A stretch of DNA of 45,042 bases from positions 1 through 45,042 of the forward strand of contig JASEEV010000011.1 of assembly GCA_030019435.1 (NCBI GenBank), read 5' to 3'. The notes beneath the pieces are model-generated. The model saw only the letters and a list, made by a program, of their open reading frames with translations, was not told where the DNA came from and made no database searches. The translations under genes were made by a program, and so were the position numbers. The number at the start of each line of letters is the position of its first letter. The stretch's first letter is position 1. Below are positions 24,582-32,661 of this stretch, one piece after another. The stretch is from Methanocellales archaeon (GTDB lineage Archaea; Halobacteriota; UBA148).

Positions 24582-25814
24582 TCAGCGTTTTGAGAAAAGC
24601 CTACTCCTAACATATTCAAAAGCCAGGCCAATATCGCCGAGATCTCGAACAACATAGTATATATGAAGGAGATGCTTTAACAGCATTGCCAGACAGCCGG
24701 AGAATGCAACTCCTCCTATGAGAGGTAGCACTATATCTGCCACTGCGTATTTGCCTCCGATGGACATCACAGTTCCATGTATCTTAGGTTTGTACTCCTT
24801 CTTCCTAGTCCCCTTAATTTCGGCGGTGATGTTATGGGCAGCGCACTCTGCTGTCTGAATGGCTGCCTCGGCCAGTTGCGGTAGAGGGGTTCCATCATCA
24901 GTGATGAATAGTGCACAATCTCCAATTGCATACACCTCAGGATGATCGATGACCTGTAGATATTTGTTGACCTCTATTCGGTTACGTCCACCGGTCTTTA
25001 GTCCCAAACCAGCGATGAGGTGATTTGCACGAATCCCGCCCGTCCAGATCAAAGTTCTAGTTATTATTTTCTCACCCGATTTAAGTTCTATTTCGGTCGG
25101 GCTTACTCTCATAATTGGTGAATTGACCATTAGCGTAACGCCCTTTGACCTTAGGATTCTCTTAGATTTCTCGACAAGGCTTGGTCTCAGAGTGGGCAAG
25201 ATGTCCGCCAGAGCTTCCACTACAATTAAATCGATTTGATCCCTGGATATGTTGTATTTTCTGGATAAAGCCACAACCCATTCGGCCAGTTCACCAACCA
25301 TCTCGATGCCCGTAAGACCTCCACCACCTACAACAAAGGTGAGTAAACCCCTTCTTTTCCCTGCATCTGGTTCCTTCTGAGCGGAGACAAACATTTCCTC
25401 TATCTGAGCCTTGATCCTCTTTGCATCCTCTAGATACCATAATGGAAAACTGTGTTCCCGCATCCCAGGAATGTTGAAGAATTCTGGCTCACTACCGACT
25501 GCAAGGATCAGATAATCATAGTTCAATGTATCAGCCTCAGTCGATATCTCTCGCCGTTGGAAATCTATTTTCTTTACTTCTCCCTTTAAAAATTCTACGT
25601 GCTTAACACATTTTTTGATGGGGGTCGTTACTACCCTTGGTTCAACCCTATTTCCTGCCACCTCATGTAACTCCGCCAATCGGACATGTACCTCATTCTT
25701 GTCGATTAAAGTGATGCTCATATCCTCGCCCAAAGAACGGCTTAATTTTCGGGTAGCATGCATTCCTGCATATCCCGCTCCTATGATGATGATGTGCTTT
25801 TTGTTTTGCACCAT
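24582..25814 (-). CDS. NDH-2-like FAD-dependent pyridine nucleotide dehydrogenase
   Basis: Peripheral membrane flavoprotein of about 410 residues, type II NADH dehydrogenase family. KHIIIIGAGYAGMHATRKLS binds FAD, LTFVVGGGGLTGIEMVGELA binds NAD(P)H, and VYAIGDCALFITDDG is the second FAD motif, followed by PLPQLAEAAIQTAECAAHNI, the quinone-site helix segment of NDH-2. The C-terminal VLPLIGGVAFSGCLAMLLKH could insert in the membrane. In an anaerobic archaeon the acceptor might be a quinone or methanophenazine-type carrier (inference). The start is ATG 25814, eight bases after the pyrH stop. Confidence 0.85.
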   Translation of the reverse strand: MVQNKKHIIIIGAGYAGMHATRKLSRSLGEDMSITLIDKNEVHVRLAELHEVAGNRVEPRVVTTPIKKCVKHVEFLKGEVKKIDFQRREISTEADTLNYDYLILAVGSEPEFFNIPGMREHSFPLWYLEDAKRIKAQIEEMFVSAQKEPDAGKRRGLLTFVVGGGGLTGIEMVGELAEWVVALSRKYNISRDQIDLIVVEALADILPTLRPSLVEKSKRILRSKGVTLMVNSPIMRVSPTEIELKSGEKIITRTLIWTGGIRANHLIAGLGLKTGGRNRIEVNKYLQVIDHPEVYAIGDCALFITDDGTPLPQLAEAAIQTAECAAHNITAEIKGTRKKEYKPKIHGTVMSIGGKYAVADIVLPLIGGVAFSGCLAMLLKHLLHIYYVVRDLGDIGLAFEYVRSRLFSKR

Positions 25815-25821
25815 CAAATTC

Positions 25822-26511
25822 TCACTTCTTGCAAGAGGATCTAATTTCCGTTCCAACATGTTTGTTCCTGAGAACGACATCGACGATGTTTTTCGGATTA
25901 GAACCGTTTAGCACGATCGTCGGAATCTTTGATCGCTCGATGATCTTCGCTGCAAGCGGATCGAGCACTGATTCTGCTCCTGCCCTCATCTCCGTCTTCA
26001 TCACAATCTCGACCAACTGCTCAGGTGTGATCTTATTCAACTTTTTGGCGCTTGGATCGCTTCTTGGATCCGTGGTATAGACTCCATCGACGGATGTTGC
26101 GTTAAGGAGCAGGTCAGCTCTAACAAATTCAGCCAAGACTGCTGCGGTAGCATCCGTTGTTTGACCTGGGATTACGCCGCCCATCACGACTATTTTGCCA
26201 GATGATACAGCACTCTCAGCTTCTTTGTAGTCCAAGGGTGGCGTTGGATTTGCATCTCCTGATAGGGCGGAGATCAACAAACGTGCATTCAATCTCGTTA
26301 GATCGATGCCTATAAGATCGCAGACCGCTTCGTTCTCACCTAGCTCCCTTGCAATTTGAATGTATTCCCGTGCAATAGCACCCCCACCAGTAACGATGAA
26401 GACCGTATGCTGAGCTGCTATCTCCTTTATCGCACCTGCGTATTCCCTGAACCTTTCCGAATCCGGCTTGTCTCCAAGTACGGAGCCACCTATCGATATT
26501 ACTACTATCAT
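25822..26511 (-). CDS. pyrH: UMP kinase
   Basis: Archaeal UMP kinase of the amino-acid-kinase superfamily, phosphorylating UMP to UDP; 229 residues. IVVISIGGSVLGDKPD is the N-terminal phosphate-binding Gly/Lys motif, IVTGGGAIAREYIQIARELG follows, and GGVIPGQTTDATAAVLAEFV plus DGVYTTDPRSDPSAKKLNKI are the substrate and nucleotide segments. The start ATG at 26511 is preceded by TTTATACATATACC, a TATA box at the right distance for a leaderless transcript. It is probably co-transcribed with the NDH-2-like gene downstream. Confidence 0.95.
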   Translation of the reverse strand: MIVVISIGGSVLGDKPDSERFREYAGAIKEIAAQHTVFIVTGGGAIAREYIQIARELGENEAVCDLIGIDLTRLNARLLISALSGDANPTPPLDYKEAESAVSSGKIVVMGGVIPGQTTDATAAVLAEFVRADLLLNATSVDGVYTTDPRSDPSAKKLNKITPEQLVEIVMKTEMRAGAESVLDPLAAKIIERSKIPTIVLNGSNPKNIVDVVLRNKHVGTEIRSSCKK

Positions 26512-26576
26512 GGGTAGATGATTACATGGTATATGTATAAATAACATAAACCCAAAGCAGGATATTTGGTGGCATT

Positions 26577-26765
26577 ATGGTGAGGATCGTACCCCATAGG
26601 CATTGCACGATGTGTGGAAAGGCAGTAGAGCCAGATGAGACATTATGCTCAGAAGAGTGCACGAAAAGCTTCAACGCCAGCCAGAAAAGACAGAAAATCC
26701 TTTTCTATGGGTTTATCGTGTTGATGATCATATTGATCATATTATCGTTCGGTGGTAAGGCTTGA
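26577..26765 (+). CDS. Small zinc-ribbon membrane protein (DUF2116-like)
   Basis: Protein of 62 residues: an N-terminal zinc ribbon, HCTMCGKAVEPDETLCSEEC (CxxC and CSxxC), a basic linker and one membrane helix IVLMIILIILSF near the C-terminus. Similar short proteins are widespread in euryarchaea and annotated as DUF2116. The ribbon should face the cytoplasm; function unknown. It diverges from pyrH with a 65-base gap containing both promoters. Confidence 0.75.
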   Translation: MVRIVPHRHCTMCGKAVEPDETLCSEECTKSFNASQKRQKILFYGFIVLMIILIILSFGGKA

Positions 26766-26820
26766 TGTCAGAAAAATACATATATCATGGCACAGATGTC
26801 AAAGTGATGAGGGGGATAAG

Positions 26821-27267
26821 GTGAAACTCGAACAAGCGCTCGCGATTTCAATGGGATTGTTTCTGGTCACGATGTCTGTCGCGTCAGCAGGAGAAGTGCA
26901 GGGATCCAATTACATTCACATCGAGAATATGACGATGAGGTTTGATGGGTCCGATGCGAACATCACCGTTGAGTATAGACTTGACTTTTTCGCTAAACTC
27001 TACATGCTGCTTTTTGGCCCTAAAGTCATAGAGCCAAAGTTAGAGGGCATATTTGCTGAATTCGAAAATGCCACGATCAAAGAGATATCGCAAGAGAAAG
27101 CGGTGATCGTTGCCGTTAATGTGCTGGTATACGAAGGTGAAACTTATCACATCAACCCATATAAACTAGGACAAGAGGTCGATATACTCGTCATAGTGTT
27201 CCCAGATAATCACACCATTACGTTTAACGACAGAAATACGGTGCCATCCATCACTTACTCATACTGA
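26821..27267 (+). CDS. Secreted or membrane-anchored hypothetical protein
   Basis: GTG start preceded by GATGAGGGGGATAAG. The first 25 residues (LEQALAISMGLFLVTMSVAS) form a signal peptide ending near ASAGE. The mature part, about 120 residues, is mostly beta: MTMRFDGSDANITVEYRLDF, then DIVIVFPDN-like strands. It has a few potential N-glycosylation sequons (for example NMT, NIT, NAT), which fits an S-layer-exposed archaeal protein. No family is recognised. The 3' end overlaps the arvC stop region by nine bases on the opposite strand. Confidence 0.65.
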   Translation: MKLEQALAISMGLFLVTMSVASAGEVQGSNYIHIENMTMRFDGSDANITVEYRLDFFAKLYMLLFGPKVIEPKLEGIFAEFENATIKEISQEKAVIVAVNVLVYEGETYHINPYKLGQEVDILVIVFPDNHTITFNDRNTVPSITYSY

Positions 27268-27633
27268 TTGCTTCTTACGCTTTTTACCACTTTTACCAAA
27301 AATGGATGGCAAGTGAACTACATATGTTCCATTTTCTTTCAGCGCCATGATGATTTCTTTTCGATCGAGCAAGGTTTTGAGATTCAGTTCGTATGAGCCA
27401 GGACCGAGTATCCTTATGCTTTCAATCCTTTGGATGTCCTCAGTAGGCATGGCAGGCTTGTCCTCAATCTCCACTTTGCTTATCAGTTCATCTATCGTAG
27501 ATGTCTGTGGAGCGGCTTCCTCTTCGCCCATCACGTAGAGAAATTTGTTCCATCCACAACTTGGACAACCGCTTAGAATCTCTGGCGATCCATCCCTGAA
27601 CAATTGCCCGCACCTGGTACACTTATGTGGCAT
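27259..27633 (-). CDS. arvC: ArvC/OapC-type zinc-ribbon protein
   Basis: A 124-residue protein with an N-terminal zinc ribbon: HKCTRCGQLF and LSGCPSCGWNKFLYV. The rest (IRILGPGSYELNLKTLLDRK, VVHLPSIF) is conserved in the third member of the archaeal Era-like GTPase cluster. In Haloferax the GTPase ArvA drives extracellular-vesicle formation, with ArvB and ArvC encoded beside it. Order arvA-arvB-arvC is kept here with gaps of only two to four bases. Its precise role is unknown; it probably assembles with ArvB and the GTPase at the membrane. Confidence 0.8.
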   Translation of the reverse strand: MPHKCTRCGQLFRDGSPEILSGCPSCGWNKFLYVMGEEEAAPQTSTIDELISKVEIEDKPAMPTEDIQRIESIRILGPGSYELNLKTLLDRKEIIMALKENGTYVVHLPSIFGKSGKKRKKQSV

Positions 27634-27635
27634 TT

Positions 27636-28046
27636 CTACCCCTGTGAGCGCACAGAAACCAGTGCGCTGATAAGATCATGATCTCTTCGCAACGTCCTCA
27701 GCTGATCTGCAGGTCCTACGACTGTCAAGCGAGTCTCTATGGCTTTTTTACCAAGCAACCTACCAAGAAGGGAGAATTTTTGTCGACTAGGGTAGCTTTC
27801 GATTTCGATGCCGACAAAGTCATCTGGTGCGATCTCAGTCATGGTGATCTCGATTAGCTTCGTTTCCTCCTCTGGCGTTAAGCCTCTCTCGAGAATGACG
27901 ATGTTGCCTTGCTTCACTCCTTCTAGAATGAGGTTTATTTTCTCCATTGAGGTCATGGTTGATATAAAGTCTTCTGATATCATATCTATCTGAACCCCCT
28001 GCACCTTGGTCTTTCTCTTGGTCTTTCTCTTAGTCCTCTTAGCCAT
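27636..28046 (-). CDS. arvB: ArvB/OapB (DUF2073) family protein
   Basis: About 136 residues with a strongly basic N-terminus (AKRTKRKTKRKTKVQG) followed by the DUF2073 domain: SMEKINLILEGVKQGNIVIL, ERGLTPEEETKLIEITMTEI and SRQKFSLLGRLLGKKAIETR. The start is placed at the ATG four bases after the arvA stop; an in-frame ATG at 28058 would overlap arvA. It lies between the GTPase and the zinc-ribbon gene, a conserved euryarchaeal arrangement linked to vesicle formation. The basic tail suggests binding to RNA or to acidic lipid heads. Confidence 0.82.
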   Translation of the reverse strand: MAKRTKRKTKRKTKVQGVQIDMISEDFISTMTSMEKINLILEGVKQGNIVILERGLTPEEETKLIEITMTEIAPDDFVGIEIESYPSRQKFSLLGRLLGKKAIETRLTVVGPADQLRTLRRDHDLISALVSVRSQG

Positions 28047-28050
28047 CAGA

Positions 28051-28686
28051 TCACCCAAAGTGGTTAGCTATTGCTTCATAGAGTTTGTCCACATTGAACC
28101 CCTCCAGAGCAGAGATCGGAATTACAGGATGTTGTGGAAATGCGCCCTTTATCCTAGCAGGTGAGGCCTCCGGCAAGTCGATCTTGTTTGCAATGATCAA
28201 CAGGGGTAATTCTCGTGCTTCCATGTTGCCGACAACGGTAACATTTACTTGTGTGAATGGATCCTCTGTGGAGTCCATGATCAACAAAATTCCATCCAGA
28301 TCGTCCAACCATTTGATTGCTTCGATAACGCCTTCTGTTGCCTCTTTCGCGCGACGCTTAGCTTCCTCTTCCTCCAGTCCAAACGCCATAAAATCGTGAA
28401 AATCGATTTTCGTCGCCAAACCAGGTGTGTCCACGATATCCAACGTCACAGTCGCACCATTAGCATTGACCACCACGCCCTCTCTTCTCCTGGCGCGACG
28501 AGTCTCATGTGGAATCTCTGACACAGGACCCATCACATCCCCGCTCCAATCGCGAATGATCCTGTTTGCAAGAGTGGTCTTTCCGGCATTTGGTGGACCG
28601 TAGATGCCTATGCGCGCCGCCTTCTTCCTGAATATCTTTTTGAGCCACGTTGGCAGAATGCGCTTGATCCCTTTTATTATGCCCAT
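28051..28686 (-). CDS. arvA: Era-like small GTPase ArvA
   Basis: GTPase of 211 residues with all G motifs: G1 IGIYGPPNAGKTTLANRI, G3 DIVDTPGL, G4 ANKID and G5-like PISALEGFN. An N-terminal amphipathic basic helix (KGIKRILPTWLKKIFRKKAA) could bind the membrane. It heads the arvABC cluster. In Haloferax volcanii the homologue is required for normal vesicle production (established for the family; function here is inferred). The first gene in a minus-strand operon whose promoter holds a triple palindromic repeat. Confidence 0.88.
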   Translation of the reverse strand: MGIIKGIKRILPTWLKKIFRKKAARIGIYGPPNAGKTTLANRIIRDWSGDVMGPVSEIPHETRRARRREGVVVNANGATVTLDIVDTPGLATKIDFHDFMAFGLEEEEAKRRAKEATEGVIEAIKWLDDLDGILLIMDSTEDPFTQVNVTVVGNMEARELPLLIIANKIDLPEASPARIKGAFPQHPVIPISALEGFNVDKLYEAIANHFG

Positions 28687-28697
28687 CTCATCCCCTC

Positions 28698-28729
28698 TTA
28701 TGCATAATCTTATGCATAATTATACATAA
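28698..28729. repeat. Three tandem 10-mer palindromes in the arvA promoter
   Basis: TTATGCATAA occurs at 28698-28707 and 28710-28719, each a perfect palindrome, and TTATACATAA (one change) at 28720-28729. They lie 12 to 43 bases upstream of the arvA start and cover the core promoter on the minus strand. They look like an operator array for a repressor; the binding protein is unknown. Confidence 0.55.
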
Positions 28730-28775
28730 GAATTTACATATTCTATATATATCTTTATTGATGTGGTCGTGACCC

Positions 28776-28783
28776 TTTTATAT
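28776..28783 (+). promoter_or_regulatory. TATA box of the CBS-domain operon
   Basis: TTTTATAT lies 34-41 bases before the first CBS gene start at 28817, after the A/T-rich arvA promoter region. GTGGTGAAATG gives a short ribosome site. It is the only good plus-strand box A in the divergent gap. Confidence 0.5.
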
Positions 28784-28816
28784 CTGTAAACCGTACTATC
28801 ATAGTGTCGTGGTGAA

Positions 28817-29368
28817 ATGGAGACGAGAATGTCAGTGCGGGAAATCATGACGAGAAATGTGGTTACGGCTGAGAGTAACACGAAAGCATCAGAGGCAGGA
28901 GAAAAGATGATAAAACACAACGTGGGCAGCCTCATCGTGACTGAAAAAGGTGAGCCGGTGGGTGTTGTGACCGAACGAGATCTTGTGCTAAAAATCGTCT
29001 CAAAGGACGTGAAGCCGAGTTCTCTGATGCTGAAGGACGTAATGACTCAACCACTTGTCACCGTCGAACCCAACGAAAGCATTAGTGATGCAGCGCGAAA
29101 AATGGTTAGATTGGATATACGGCGCCTGCCAGTCATCGAAAACGACAAACTGGTTGGCATTGTCACCGATACTGATATGATTGCAGTTTCATCTGAGCTC
29201 ACCAACATCCTTGCAGACATCATCGAGATGAATCGCGAACACATCTCATTTCACGAAAGTAAAAAATTAACACAGGGCATTTGTGAGAGATGTGGAGGAC
29301 TTTCGGAGTCTTTAGAGCTCGTAAATGGAACACTGGTTTGTGAGAGCTGTAAAGACGAAGAGTTTTAG
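28817..29368 (+). CDS. CBS-domain protein 1 (two CBS plus zinc ribbon)
   Basis: Cytoplasmic sensor-type protein of 183 residues. CBS 1 is about residues 6-60 (VREIMTRNVVTAESNTKASE, GVVTERDLV) and CBS 2 about 65-125 (LKDVMTQPLVTVEPNESISD, GIVTDTDMI), forming one Bateman module expected to bind an adenine nucleotide. The C-terminus is a zinc ribbon, CERCGGLSESLELV-x-CESCKDE (about 153-180). The ribbon may contact a nucleic acid or partner protein. First of five CBS genes in a row; 12 bases separate it from the next. Ligand and target are unknown. Confidence 0.88.
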   Translation: METRMSVREIMTRNVVTAESNTKASEAGEKMIKHNVGSLIVTEKGEPVGVVTERDLVLKIVSKDVKPSSLMLKDVMTQPLVTVEPNESISDAARKMVRLDIRRLPVIENDKLVGIVTDTDMIAVSSELTNILADIIEMNREHISFHESKKLTQGICERCGGLSESLELVNGTLVCESCKDEEF

Positions 29369-29380
29369 TGGTGGAAGATT

Positions 29381-30133
29381 GTGAAGGTCCAAAACGCAAT
29401 GTCTAAGAATCCCGTATTTGTCAGAGAGGATGAGTTCATGACTAGGGCACGTCAATTGATCCGAGACTCCCACTTCAGGAGCCTGCCAGTCGTTGATAAC
29501 GCTCGTAAAGTCATTGGAATGATCACAGAGGAGGATGTTCTAAAAATTACATCCACAAAGTCAAATGTAACCGTCAAGGGATTTACCCGCAAGTGTCCGA
29601 TAATTACACCTATAGATGATATAAGAGATGTCGCAATGAAGATGATAAACGTCAAAATGGGTGGACTGCCCGTAGTTATGTCCTCACAAGATATGGAGTT
29701 GGTGGGAATGATCAGCATGATGGACATATTTAAAAATATCGATCTCAATAAGATTCCTCACAAGAAGGTAAAGGAAATAATGACGTCAAAAGTCAAAGTT
29801 TGTTCTCAGAAAGACTCCGTATCAAAGGTATGGGCAAACATCCTCGAGCTCGGATATTCTGGATTTCCCGTCGTCAGAGGTAAGAACGAGCTTGTGGGAA
29901 TGATCACTCGCCAAGACATAATCAGAGCTGGTTGTGCCAGGATGGGTAAGGAGTCCCCACCAGTGGAGAAGATGATGAGCACCCCTGTATACTCGGTTAC
30001 TCCCGAGACGACGATAAAAGATGCTGTATCATTGATGATGGAACATGACATAGGGAGATTACCGGTTGAAAGAAAGGGCAAATTGGTTGGAATAGTCGAC
30101 AGATATGATTTGACCGAAGCGGTGATACGATGA
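29381..30133 (+). CDS. CBS-domain protein 2 (four CBS domains)
   Basis: A 250-residue protein made only of CBS domains, GTG start. The four units begin at VQNAMSKNPVFV, VKGFTRKCPIIT, VKEIMTSKVKVC and VEKMMSTPVYSV, and end in GMITEEDVL, GMISMMDIF, GMITRQDII and GIVDRYDLT. Unit 2 is the most divergent at its start (no M in the usual DVM position). Two Bateman modules are expected. The stop overlaps the start of the next gene by four bases (ATGA). Confidence 0.9.
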   Translation: MKVQNAMSKNPVFVREDEFMTRARQLIRDSHFRSLPVVDNARKVIGMITEEDVLKITSTKSNVTVKGFTRKCPIITPIDDIRDVAMKMINVKMGGLPVVMSSQDMELVGMISMMDIFKNIDLNKIPHKKVKEIMTSKVKVCSQKDSVSKVWANILELGYSGFPVVRGKNELVGMITRQDIIRAGCARMGKESPPVEKMMSTPVYSVTPETTIKDAVSLMMEHDIGRLPVERKGKLVGIVDRYDLTEAVIR

Positions 30134-31035
30134 GAGGGCGTGGGGGCGTCTCTCCACTCGATAGGGGGCCAGTGGAGTTCAAATCACGAGTTTCATCTCG
30201 CCCAGGAGATGTGATGACGATCGCATCTAGGGATGTGGTCACAGTCCCACCGACCATGACGATCATGGGGATCGTAAAAACGATGGTGACTTATGGCTTT
30301 CGGAGAATCCCAGTCGCAGATGCCGGAACGAATCGACTCGTAGGAATCGTTACATCTGTTGACCTGATCGATTTTTTTGGTGGAGGAGAGCGACATAACC
30401 TGGTCGAGAATAAGTATGGTGGAAATCTGCTCGCTGCCATTAATGATGAGGTCAGGGAGATCATGGAAGATGATGTGGTAACACTGAGAGAGGATCAATC
30501 GTTAGAGGATGCACTGAACACGATGCTCAAGCATAACACCGGCGGATTACCCATTGTGGATTATAAGAACCAAATAACTGGCATCGTCTCTGAGCGCGAC
30601 TTTGTGTGCTTGATCGCTGGGATGAGAACGGGAAAACCCGTCAGGGAATACATGAGTGAGCGCGTGGTAACCGCCCCTCCTAACATGTCTGTAAAGGAGG
30701 CGACCAAAGCCATGGTCAGTAACGGGTTTAGGAGACTGCCAGTCGTCAGGGATGGTGTGCTGCTGGGAATAATTACCGCCACAGATATCGTAAAGTTCCT
30801 TGGGAGTGGTGAGGTATTTAACGAATTAATCACCGGCGACGTCAGCGAGGCTTTTGGTCTGCCCATCAAGACGCTTATGTCCTCCGAGGTCATCACCATC
30901 GACCCAGAACACGATCTGGGCAGTGCAGCCGAGATCATAGTAGAAAAAGATGTTGGATCGCTGCCAGTCATCGAGGAGGGGGTCTTAGCGGGAATACTCA
31001 CAGAGCGAGACTTTTTACGAGCGCTGGCTGAGTGA
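30130..31035 (+). CDS. CBS-domain protein 3 (four CBS domains)
   Basis: A 301-residue protein with a short basic, Gly/Arg-rich N-terminus (RGRGGVSPLDRGPVEFKSRV) and four CBS units starting at PGDVMTIASRDVVTVPP, VREIMEDDVVTLRED, VREYMSERVVTAPP and IKTLMSSEVITIDPE. Closing motifs GIVTSVDLI, GIVSERDFV, GIITATDIV and GILTERDFL carry the Thr/Ser-x-x-Asp pattern that contacts ribose in nucleotide-binding CBS pairs. An insertion of about 20 residues lies between units 1 and 2. Overlaps both neighbours by four bases. Confidence 0.9.
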   Translation: MRGRGGVSPLDRGPVEFKSRVSSRPGDVMTIASRDVVTVPPTMTIMGIVKTMVTYGFRRIPVADAGTNRLVGIVTSVDLIDFFGGGERHNLVENKYGGNLLAAINDEVREIMEDDVVTLREDQSLEDALNTMLKHNTGGLPIVDYKNQITGIVSERDFVCLIAGMRTGKPVREYMSERVVTAPPNMSVKEATKAMVSNGFRRLPVVRDGVLLGIITATDIVKFLGSGEVFNELITGDVSEAFGLPIKTLMSSEVITIDPEHDLGSAAEIIVEKDVGSLPVIEEGVLAGILTERDFLRALAE

Positions 31036-31892
31036 TGGATATGAATGTAAAGGATGTCATGAGTTCGCCCGTATATGTGATTGCACCTGAGGAGTCGCTT
31101 TCACGTGCGAGAAATCTCATGCTAAAACACGGGGTAAGCAGATTGGTTGTCGTGGATGGTGAGATTCCCGTGGGGATCATCACAAAGTCTGATTTGGCAT
31201 GGAAGCTGGAGCAAGACATGCCAGCATGGCGTAGGCGATCGCCTGATCGGACGCCAGTCAAGCTGGTGATGAGTGAGTACTTGATAACAACATACCCAGA
31301 GGCGTCCCTGAGAGAAGTGGCAGAGTTGATGTTGGAGAACGACATCAGTGGTCTGCCCGTCATAGAGGATGGTTTGGTTGGTATAATTACCAAACTAGAC
31401 ATGGTTCGGCACTTTTCTACCACAAAGTCCAGGATCAAAGTGGGTGACACGATGAGCGATTTCGTTGTGACCGTCCATCGTCATCACTCGATCGATCATG
31501 TGATCGAACAAATGGATGAGAACAAGGTCCATAGAGTGATCGTGATGGAGGATGGTGATATGCCAGTCGGAATCATCACAGAGTCAAACCTAGCGTTTAC
31601 TGAGTTTAGCGATCAGAGGGGGGAACTCCCAGAGAAGGATATCAAGATGGTCAGGAAAGATGCTCATGCTGGACGCAAAAGATTTCGAGCCATACGAAAA
31701 ACACCTCTTGTGGCGGAAGATGTGATGTCTGCCCCATTGATCACCGTGCGCAAAGAAGATCTCGCTGTGCATGCCGCAAAAGTTTTAGTAGACAAGGGTA
31801 TCGATGGCGCCCCAGTGATAGATGATGGCTTGGTGGGTATCATCACTAAAACCGATATCGTCAGGGCGATTTCTGGAGGGATATTGGATTAA
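31032..31892 (+). CDS. CBS-domain protein 4 (four CBS domains)
   Basis: A 286-residue protein: units begin VKDVMSSPVYVIAPEE, VKLVMSEYLITTYPE, VGDTMSDFVVTVHRHHS and AEDVMSAPLITVRKED; they end GIITKSDLA, GIITKLDMV, GIITESNLA and GIITKTDIV. In unit 3 the conserved Asp is Asn (ESN), so nucleotide contact there may be altered. A charged linker (MVRKDAHAGRKRFRAIRK) precedes the last unit. Start overlaps gene 3 by ATGA; its stop overlaps the next predicted start. Confidence 0.9.
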   Translation: MMDMNVKDVMSSPVYVIAPEESLSRARNLMLKHGVSRLVVVDGEIPVGIITKSDLAWKLEQDMPAWRRRSPDRTPVKLVMSEYLITTYPEASLREVAELMLENDISGLPVIEDGLVGIITKLDMVRHFSTTKSRIKVGDTMSDFVVTVHRHHSIDHVIEQMDENKVHRVIVMEDGDMPVGIITESNLAFTEFSDQRGELPEKDIKMVRKDAHAGRKRFRAIRKTPLVAEDVMSAPLITVRKEDLAVHAAKVLVDKGIDGAPVIDDGLVGIITKTDIVRAISGGILD

Positions 31893-32661
31893 GGTAAAGG
31901 ACATAATGACAAAGCCCATCACGATCGATAAATCCGAGATGTTATCTAGTGCTCTCGATCTGATGGATAAACATGATGTCAGGCGTTTGCTGGTTACGAA
32001 GGATGATAAGCTAATCGGAGTCATAACACAACGGGATATGGCAAGAGCACTTGGTACCAGAAAGAAGGGCAATTTGCCAGCATCATCCCTGCATGTAGCC
32101 ACAGCGGTCGATGAGAATTTGCCAAAGGTGTCGCCAGATGATGATGTAGAAAAAGCCATCCGATTGCTTAGGGATGCATCCGTAGTGGCAGTCGTAGATG
32201 ATGGGTTGGTCGGCTGGATAAGTCCAAAAGAGGTGCTAGCTGTTTTACGCCCAAAAGGATATGCTGGAGAGATCATGAATGCCCCGATCACGGCTTCGCC
32301 CAATGATAGAGTCGTCCATGTTCGGAGGAGGATGTTGGATGAAGATATCGGTCGGATGCCTGTCGTGGATGAAGGACAACTGGTTGGGATGATCACAGAA
32401 CGTGATATTGCAAGAGCGATGAGGGCATTCAGAGATATAGTCCCTGAGAAACATCAGGATAGCAGGATCAAGAACCTCATCGTTGGAGATGTCATGGCAA
32501 TGAACGTAAAAACGGTGAGGACGAATGCTCCCTTAGCAGACGTCATCGACGTCATGCTAAGGGAAGACATAGGCGGCGTGCCAGTGCTTAATCTAAAGGA
32601 TGACTTGGTCGGGATTATCACACGTCGGGATATCATATGCAAGACGTTGGAACACTATTAA
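31888..32661 (+). CDS. CBS-domain protein 5 (four CBS domains), probable ATT start
   Basis: About 257 residues. Units begin VKDIMTKPITIDKSE, then a degenerate one (LPKVSPDDDVEKAIRLLRDA, GWISPKEVL), AGEIMNAPITASPND and VGDVMAMNVKTVRTN; closings are GVITQRDMA, GMITERDIA and GIITRRDII. The first CBS unit needs KVKDIM at the N-terminus, but no ATG, GTG or TTG lies there. ATT at 31888 overlaps the previous stop (ATTAA) and has GGAGGG seven bases upstream; ATG 31906 would cut the first motif and ATG 31822 would overlap gene 4 by 70 bases. ATT initiation is therefore inferred. Confidence 0.82.
   Translation: MKVKDIMTKPITIDKSEMLSSALDLMDKHDVRRLLVTKDDKLIGVITQRDMARALGTRKKGNLPASSLHVATAVDENLPKVSPDDDVEKAIRLLRDASVVAVVDDGLVGWISPKEVLAVLRPKGYAGEIMNAPITASPNDRVVHVRRRMLDEDIGRMPVVDEGQLVGMITERDIARAMRAFRDIVPEKHQDSRIKNLIVGDVMAMNVKTVRTNAPLADVIDVMLREDIGGVPVLNLKDDLVGIITRRDIICKTLEHY

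Noticed and set aside
28698-28729. Short tandem repeat as CRISPR or replication origin
   Set aside because: Three 10-mers with no spacers are too few for an array, and no Orc1/Cdc6 gene or origin-recognition-box sequence is near.
30193-30498. His/Asp-rich minus-strand frame inside CBS gene 3
   Set aside because: Composition arises from the complementary strand of repeated GAT/ATC codons; no start site or similarity.
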